Position numbers and translations under genes: made by a program. From positions 1 to 16,117 of the forward strand of contig JAAZBA010000204.1 of the NCBI GenBank assembly GCA_012514045.1: a stretch of DNA of 16,117 nucleotides. The letters are read 5' to 3'. Within the stretch, counting starts at the first letter, position 1. Each line of letters starts with the position of its first letter. Under the pieces are notes generated by a model. The model ran no database searches. It saw only the letters and a list, made by a program, of their open reading frames with translations, and was not told where the DNA came from. The DNA is from Clostridiales bacterium. Its GTDB lineage: Bacteria > Bacillota > Clostridia > Oscillospirales > QAMX01. Shown here one piece after another: positions 12,451-16,117 of the stretch.

Positions 12451-13368
12451 TTATCCTCTTGGTGAATTTTTACGATATTGAGTGGGACTCATGCCCGTGG
12501 CTTTCTTAAAAGCGTTGCAGAAGTGGTACTGATCGTAATAGCCTAAAAACTCCGCAAGGTCCTTGATTTTGAGGCGGCTGTTTGTGAGCATTTTCTTCGC
12601 CTGCTCGATTCTCACCTCGTTACAGTAAGCCATAATTGTCATGCCGGTAACGGACTTGAATACGTTGTTCAGATGATTTACGCTTATGTTTGTATGTGTA
12701 ACAATCTCGCTTAGATCTACACTGTTGCCTTGGCGGCTCTCAATGTACTGGATTACATCCCGTACCACCGACTCCCTCCACTCCTCAGTGGTCATAGGCT
12801 TACGATCCAGCTTAAGCTCCCGCTCAATAACAAGCAGCAGTTGTAAAAGATAACACTTCACAAGCTCCAATGAGCCGTATTGTTTGCTGTCCAGCTCTTT
12901 TGTTATATCCCCCAGAGTAAGGCTTACGAAAATCGGCTCAAGCTTTATGTTTCGCACGAACTTGATCTGAAATACCCCGTCCTCGTCTATACCGGACACA
13001 TGAAGTCCCACGCTGTCGGGGGTGAAGCAAAGCCACAGTATATAGCCCGTAACGCCTCTGATTGCCATCTCGTTGTGATATACTCCGGGACGGATTATGA
13101 ATAACTGCCCCTGCTCAACGCAGACGATTTCGCTTCCCACTTGGAGAAGAATGGGACCGTCGAGGGGACAGCATACCTCATGGTATGAATTTATGTGGGG
13201 CTGCATGTGAGCAAGCAGGTCAGAACGTTCGGAGTAGGGAGGCATTGGAGAGTTCTCATAGCCCGCGCTGCTGCTCTTGAGCCAGTCGGCGGCGAAATTA
13301 CCCTGAATCTTGTCGATAAGCTCTTGAATCATACCTTCAATGTCGGTGCAGTCGCGCTGTATTTTCAT
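12451..13368 (-). CDS. AraC-family transcriptional regulator
   Basis: 305 residues. The N-terminal part (about 55-115) has a cupin-like sensor segment with GPILLQVG, then GQLFIIRPGVYHNE, typical of the AraC sugar-sensing domain. The C-terminal 100 residues carry two helix-turn-helix units: the first around 217-242 (VDLSEIVTHTNISVNHLNNVF), the second around 266-291, followed by the family signature GMSPTQYRK (292-300). The ATG at 13368 is chosen because GGGGGAG lies 5 nt upstream; an in-frame TTG at 13386 would put this site inside the gene. It diverges from importer operon 2 and precedes aminotransferase operon 2, so it is the probable local activator of the uptake genes in response to a sugar. 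Ligand unknown. Confidence 0.93.
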   Translation of the reverse strand: MKIQRDCTDIEGMIQELIDKIQGNFAADWLKSSSAGYENSPMPPYSERSDLLAHMQPHINSYHEVCCPLDGPILLQVGSEIVCVEQGQLFIIRPGVYHNEMAIRGVTGYILWLCFTPDSVGLHVSGIDEDGVFQIKFVRNIKLEPIFVSLTLGDITKELDSKQYGSLELVKCYLLQLLLVIERELKLDRKPMTTEEWRESVVRDVIQYIESRQGNSVDLSEIVTHTNISVNHLNNVFKSVTGMTIMAYCNEVRIEQAKKMLTNSRLKIKDLAEFLGYYDQYHFCNAFKKATGMSPTQYRKNSPRG

Positions 13369-13409
13369 GTTTTCTCCCCCAAACAAGCAATTTACATTCT
13401 CGCATGCAT

Positions 13410-13438
13410 ATTATATCATTTTTACGGATATTTCGCAA
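13410..13438 (-). promoter_or_regulatory. Promoter of the AraC-type regulator gene
   Basis: On the minus strand: TTGCGA (13438-13433), a 17-nt spacer and TATAAT (13415-13410), with TGA before the -10. The start would be near 13403, giving a leader of about 35 nt. The -10 overlaps an ATGCATAT sequence that resembles the GTGCATAT sites described for the importer promoters, which could allow autoregulation. Confidence 0.7.
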
Positions 13439-13478
13439 TAGATATGGAAGGGAATTTTTAATACAATTCGTATCTGGC

Positions 13479-13523
13479 GTGCATATAGTTTGCCTTTAAC
13501 ACCGCTATTTGCGCAACATGCAC
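13479..13523. promoter_or_regulatory. Possible operator: inverted GTGCAT / ATGCAC pair between regulator and importer 2
   Basis: GTGCAT (13479-13484) and ATGCAC (13518-13523) are perfect inverted 6-mers in the divergent intergenic region, upstream of the importer 2 promoter. A comparable pair (271-297) lies upstream of importer 1. AATACAATT also precedes both (222-230 and 13460-13468). Weak but suggestive of a shared regulator. Confidence 0.25.
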
Positions 13524-13557
13524 AGAAACAGGTGAGTCAATATGACGTATTTGTCAA

Positions 13558-13586
13558 TTGAAAAGCGGGCGCTGGTAGTGTATAAT
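13558..13586 (+). promoter_or_regulatory. Sigma-A promoter of importer operon 2
   Basis: TTGAAA (13558-13563), a 17-nt spacer and a perfect TATAAT (13581-13586). Transcription would start near 13593, giving a leader of about 90 nt before the TTG start at 13683. Confidence 0.75.
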
Positions 13587-13596
13587 CATGATATAT

Positions 13597-13636
13597 GAAG
13601 ATGATGTAAAGCATTTGTGTATAATTTTACATCTTC
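13597..13636 (+). promoter_or_regulatory. Stem-loop in the leader of importer operon 2
   Basis: GATGTAAA (13603-13610) and TTTACATC (13626-13633) are perfect inverted repeats with a 15-nt gap. With a 3-nt bulge the pairing extends to GAAG and CTTC at the ends. It lies almost entirely in the transcribed leader and has no T-run after it, so it may be an operator or an mRNA structure rather than a terminator. Confidence 0.45.
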
Positions 13637-13682
13637 GAGCGATATTTTACATTTTTCCCGCATGGGAAAGGAGGCGTTGCCG

Positions 13683-14642
13683 TTGGATTCAAAGCAGGAG
13701 ATCATCAGAAAAGAGAAAAAACCGTTGTTTTCCAAGCATCTCAAGTTTCGTCTCAAGCGGTACACGGGCATTTATATCATGCTCATACCGGGCATAATCT
13801 GGGCGCTGGCGTTCTGCTACGCTCCTATGTACGGACTCTTGATTGCATTTAAGGACTATTCCCCCAGCGCAGGCGTTTGGGGAAGTCCCTGGGTGGGATT
13901 GAAGCACTTCAAGGCGCTTTTTGAGAGCGACTTCTGGAAGATAATGAGAAATACGCTGCTTATAAGCGTTTCAAACCTTGTTCTCGGCTTTCCGCTCCCC
14001 ATTATGTTCGCCATTTTAATCACGGGAATAAAGAACACGGTATTCAGAAAGGTAACGCAGACCCTCTCCTACGTACCCCACTTCGTCTCCTGGGTCGTTG
14101 TATCCTCCATTTGCTATGTTTTCTTTGCGCCTCAGGTGGGATTCCTGAACGTAGCGCTGCGTAATCTGGGAATTATCGAAACCAGTGTGGGATTCCTTGA
14201 AAACGGTCCCATGTTTGTGGTCATGATGATCCTCACAAACATTTGGAAGGGTACAGGCTGGTCTGCCATCATCTACTTTGCCGCTATCGCGGGCGTTGAC
14301 GCAGAGCTCTACGAAGCCGCTACCATTGACGGGGCCAGACAGTTTCAGCGCACAATCTACATAACCATACCCTCTATCATGCCCACCGTCGTTATCATGC
14401 TTATATTGCAGATATCCTCGATCCTCAACGCGGGCTTTGAGCAGCAGATGGTTATGGCAAATGACCTGGTATGGGAATGGGCGGACGTTCTCGATACCTA
14501 CGCATACCGTTACGGTCTGAAGCTTCTTAGATATTCATACGGCTCCGCCGTAGGCTTTTTCAAATCCACTGTAGCCTGTATATTGCTCTTTTTCTCCAAC
14601 TGGCTATCCCGCAAGGTAACAGGCTACGGACTTTACAGCTAA
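13683..14642 (+). CDS. ABC sugar importer permease, LplB/YteP type (importer 2)
   Basis: 319 residues. TTG at 13683 is the start: AAGGAGG (13668-13674) lies 8 nt upstream, whereas the in-frame ATG at 13662 has no site and would contain this one. A basic N-terminus (residues 1-26) is followed by about six hydrophobic segments, the first near 30-47. Residues 55-76 (AFKDYSP then GSPWVGLKHF) mark the LplB group and match permease 1 of importer 1. The EAA loop is at residues 211-230: EAA, Gly217, IP at 229-230. This gene leads importer operon 2 and should form the channel with the next product. The paralogy to 2283-3221, including the start-site layout, suggests the two importers arose by duplication or belong to one transporter subfamily. 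Confidence 0.92.
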   Translation: MDSKQEIIRKEKKPLFSKHLKFRLKRYTGIYIMLIPGIIWALAFCYAPMYGLLIAFKDYSPSAGVWGSPWVGLKHFKALFESDFWKIMRNTLLISVSNLVLGFPLPIMFAILITGIKNTVFRKVTQTLSYVPHFVSWVVVSSICYVFFAPQVGFLNVALRNLGIIETSVGFLENGPMFVVMMILTNIWKGTGWSAIIYFAAIAGVDAELYEAATIDGARQFQRTIYITIPSIMPTVVIMLILQISSILNAGFEQQMVMANDLVWEWADVLDTYAYRYGLKLLRYSYGSAVGFFKSTVACILLFFSNWLSRKVTGYGLYS

Positions 14643-14657
14643 GGGGGGAACATTGAA

Positions 14658-15536
14658 ATGGCAGTAAATGACAGACCTAATCCCATAGCTCAGATGCTGC
14701 GGTATACCATCGTCGCTATTCTGACATTTATATTCGTGTTCCCGTTTTATGTTGTTGTCGTAATCGCCTTCAACGATCCCATCGATCTTATGAACGGCTA
14801 CCCGCTTTTCTGGCCCAATATCTTCTCCACCGCAAATTTTAACACCATTTTCCACAGCGCGGTTCTTCCCAGAGCAGCTTTTCTATCTGTGTCAAGAACG
14901 GTGTTGGGAACAATCGTCAGTGTTGTGGGCTGCGGCATGACAGCATACTGTTTAAGCCGTGAGGATCTGCCTGGTAAAAAATTCTTCAACAATTTTTTCC
15001 TGTTTGTTATGTTCTTTGGCGGCGGACTAATACCCACATACATCATGCTCAATAAATACGGACTGATAAACAACTTCCTTGTTTTTATCCTCCCGGCGTT
15101 TGTAAACGTCTACTACATGCTTATCATCAAGTCATACTATGTAGGGCTTCCCAAGAGCGTTGAGGAGGCAGCTATTATCGACGGCTGCGGCGAAATATCC
15201 GTATTCTTCAGGATAGTGATACCCATGGCTGTCCCGGTTTTGGCGGCAATCGCCGTTTATTCCGCGGTAGGTCAATGGAACTCCTGGTGGGATAACTACA
15301 TCTGGGCAAACAAACAGTCGCTGTGTACCCTTCAGCTGCTGTTGGTGCGTCTGATAAAGGAAGCCGACACTACAACTCTCATGTCCGGCTCCGCATTCTC
15401 CTCCACTACTCAGACAAGCCCCTTTGGTGTGCGTATGGCGGCTACGGTTATAGTAACTTTCCCTATTCTCATCGCGTACCCTTTCTTCCAGAAGTACTTC
15501 ATAAGCGGCATAACAATCGGCGCCGTCAAGGGTTAA
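14658..15536 (+). CDS. ABC sugar importer permease, YtcP/AraQ type (importer 2)
   Basis: 292 residues. The ATG at 14658 is 9 nt after AAGGGGGG (14641-14648), which overlaps the previous stop codon. Hydrophobic segments begin at about residues 14, 73, 110, 138, 183 and near the end. The EAA loop is at residues 170-189: EAA, then Gly176, then IP at 188-189. The segment FFGGGLIPTYIM (119-130) and the end QKYF.SGI..GAVKG are shared with permease 2 of importer 1, which has the same length. Together with the product of 13683-14642 it forms the membrane channel. The binding-protein gene follows 88 bp later, the reverse of the order in importer operon 1. Confidence 0.92.
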   Translation: MAVNDRPNPIAQMLRYTIVAILTFIFVFPFYVVVVIAFNDPIDLMNGYPLFWPNIFSTANFNTIFHSAVLPRAAFLSVSRTVLGTIVSVVGCGMTAYCLSREDLPGKKFFNNFFLFVMFFGGGLIPTYIMLNKYGLINNFLVFILPAFVNVYYMLIIKSYYVGLPKSVEEAAIIDGCGEISVFFRIVIPMAVPVLAAIAVYSAVGQWNSWWDNYIWANKQSLCTLQLLLVRLIKEADTTTLMSGSAFSSTTQTSPFGVRMAATVIVTFPILIAYPFFQKYFISGITIGAVKG

Positions 15537-15563
15537 TGCTTCCGGAACATATAATGTATCTCT

Positions 15564-15582
15564 GCGCCAAATACTAAGGCGC
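15564..15582 (+). other. Weak hairpin before binding protein 2
   Basis: GCGCC (15564-15568) and GGCGC (15578-15582) form a 5-bp GC stem with a 9-nt loop in the 88-bp gap between permease and binding-protein genes. There is no T-run. It might stabilise the downstream message. I see no good promoter in this gap. Confidence 0.3.
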
Positions 15583-15624
15583 CGAAATAAATTCCACACA
15601 AAACAAAGAAAAGGAGAAAACCAA

Positions 15625-16117
15625 ATGAAAAAATCATTAGCCCTTTTGCTCGCGCTCATGTTTGTCCTTTGCACGTTCGCGGGATGTCAGAGCGGCACCA
15701 AGACAGAGACCAAGACTGAAACAAAGACGGAGGAAAAAAAGGAGGAAAAGAAGGAAGAAGCTCCCGACGCAAAAGTTGAGCCTATAACCTTCAAATACCT
15801 GATGGGCTCCTGGCCAACATGGGACGAGCCAATGGATGCAGATCCCATGGGTAAGTACCTCATAGAGAACACAGGCGTAACCCTTGAGGTTGAGCTTATC
15901 ACAGGCGACTCTCAGGAAAAGTACAACCTGGTTCTCGCCACACAGGACTATCCCGACATAATGGCGCATCCCGGCGACGCCCTTGCTCCCGCTTTCATCC
16001 GTGAAAACGCCCTTGTAAAGATCGACGAGCATCTTGACAACCTGCCGAACCTCTATTCCCAGTTCCAGGAAGGCTGGGGTGTTTACACAAATCTTGACGA
16101 CGGCCATATCTATACAA
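15625..16117 (+). CDS. Sugar-binding lipoprotein of ABC importer 2, 5' part only
   Basis: The ATG at 15625 is 8 nt after AAGGAG (15611-15616). The frame is open to the window edge, giving 164 residues of a protein that should exceed 500. Residues 1-20 are a lipoprotein signal peptide with lipobox TFAGC and Cys21, the same length as in binding protein 1. Residues about 24-50 form a Thr/Lys/Glu linker built of KTET and EEKKEE units, very like that of binding protein 1. The mature domain begins near residue 52, and QDYPDIMAHPGD (about 107-118) corresponds to GGDIPDYIHRAH in binding protein 1, typical of the family 1 group. Beyond signal peptide and linker the two proteins differ, so their ligands may differ. 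Its place at the end of the operon contrasts with importer 1. Confidence 0.92.
   Translation, partial: MKKSLALLLALMFVLCTFAGCQSGTKTETKTETKTEEKKEEKKEEAPDAKVEPITFKYLMGSWPTWDEPMDADPMGKYLIENTGVTLEVELITGDSQEKYNLVLATQDYPDIMAHPGDALAPAFIRENALVKIDEHLDNLPNLYSQFQEGWGVYTNLDDGHIYT

Noticed and set aside
13369..13386. Earlier TTG start for the AraC regulator at 13386
   Set aside because: It would translate through the GGGGGAG site that serves the ATG at 13368 and has no site of its own.
13662..13682. ATG start for permease of importer 2 at 13662
   Set aside because: No purine-rich site lies upstream, and the coding region would contain the AAGGAGG that fits the TTG at 13683.
15132..15674. Open frame of 180 codons on the minus strand over permease and binding protein 2
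   Set aside because: It spans two real plus-strand genes and their gap; no ribosome-binding site and no recognisable domain.

Overview
The window looks like one carbohydrate-uptake and sugar-modification locus from a Bacillota bacterium, probably a member of the Clostridia. The grounds are strong AGGAGG ribosome-binding sites, sigma-A promoters of TTGxxx-16/17-TATAAT or TAAAAT type, Lpl/Ytc-type ABC sugar importers, lipoprotein signal peptides and mid-range G+C by eye. This placement is inference; no rRNA or other marker gene is present.

Layout. Positions 1-175 hold the tail of an integrase-core transposase that enters from the left. Positions 322-4211 form a plus-strand importer operon: lipoprotein binding protein, LplB-like permease, YtcP/AraQ-like permease, then two tandem hairpin terminators facing a convergent operon. 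Positions 4222-8577 form a minus-strand operon with its own promoter (8549-8577): DegT aminotransferase, Gfo/Idh oxidoreductase, XylA-like TIM-barrel isomerase and, after an internal hairpin, a PIG-L deacetylase. Positions 8615-12422 form a second minus-strand operon: a second DegT aminotransferase, an amidohydrolase-fold protein without metal ligands, a remnant of a deleted amidohydrolase, an intact amidohydrolase, and a ThuA-like protein. An AraC-family regulator (12451-13368, minus) lies upstream. Diverging from it is a second importer operon (13558 to window end) in the order permease, permease, binding protein; the last gene runs off the edge.

How it may work together (inference). Two importers bring in a glycan, glycoside or modified sugar. 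No ATPase gene is present, so a shared MsmX-type ATPase encoded elsewhere is expected. Inside the cell, the Gfo/Idh enzyme could oxidise a hydroxyl to a ketone. The two PLP-dependent aminotransferases could add or remove an amino group at that keto carbon, and PIG-L could remove an N-acyl group. The isomerase, ThuA-like protein and amidohydrolase would handle further keto-sugar, lactone or ring-opened intermediates. The gene set recalls amino-sugar and aminocyclitol chemistry (StsC/AHBA-synthase-like and Ntd-like enzymes) and 3-keto-glycoside chemistry (ThuAB and DgpA/DgpC-like enzymes), but matches no pathway I can name exactly. The AraC protein is the obvious candidate regulator.

Most noteworthy: the aminotransferase/oxidoreductase/deacetylase gene set; the 77-bp relic at 10210-10286 that joins the two ends of a lost amidohydrolase gene; the amidohydrolase homologue with all metal ligands replaced; and the XylA-like enzyme with a His at one metal-ligand position.
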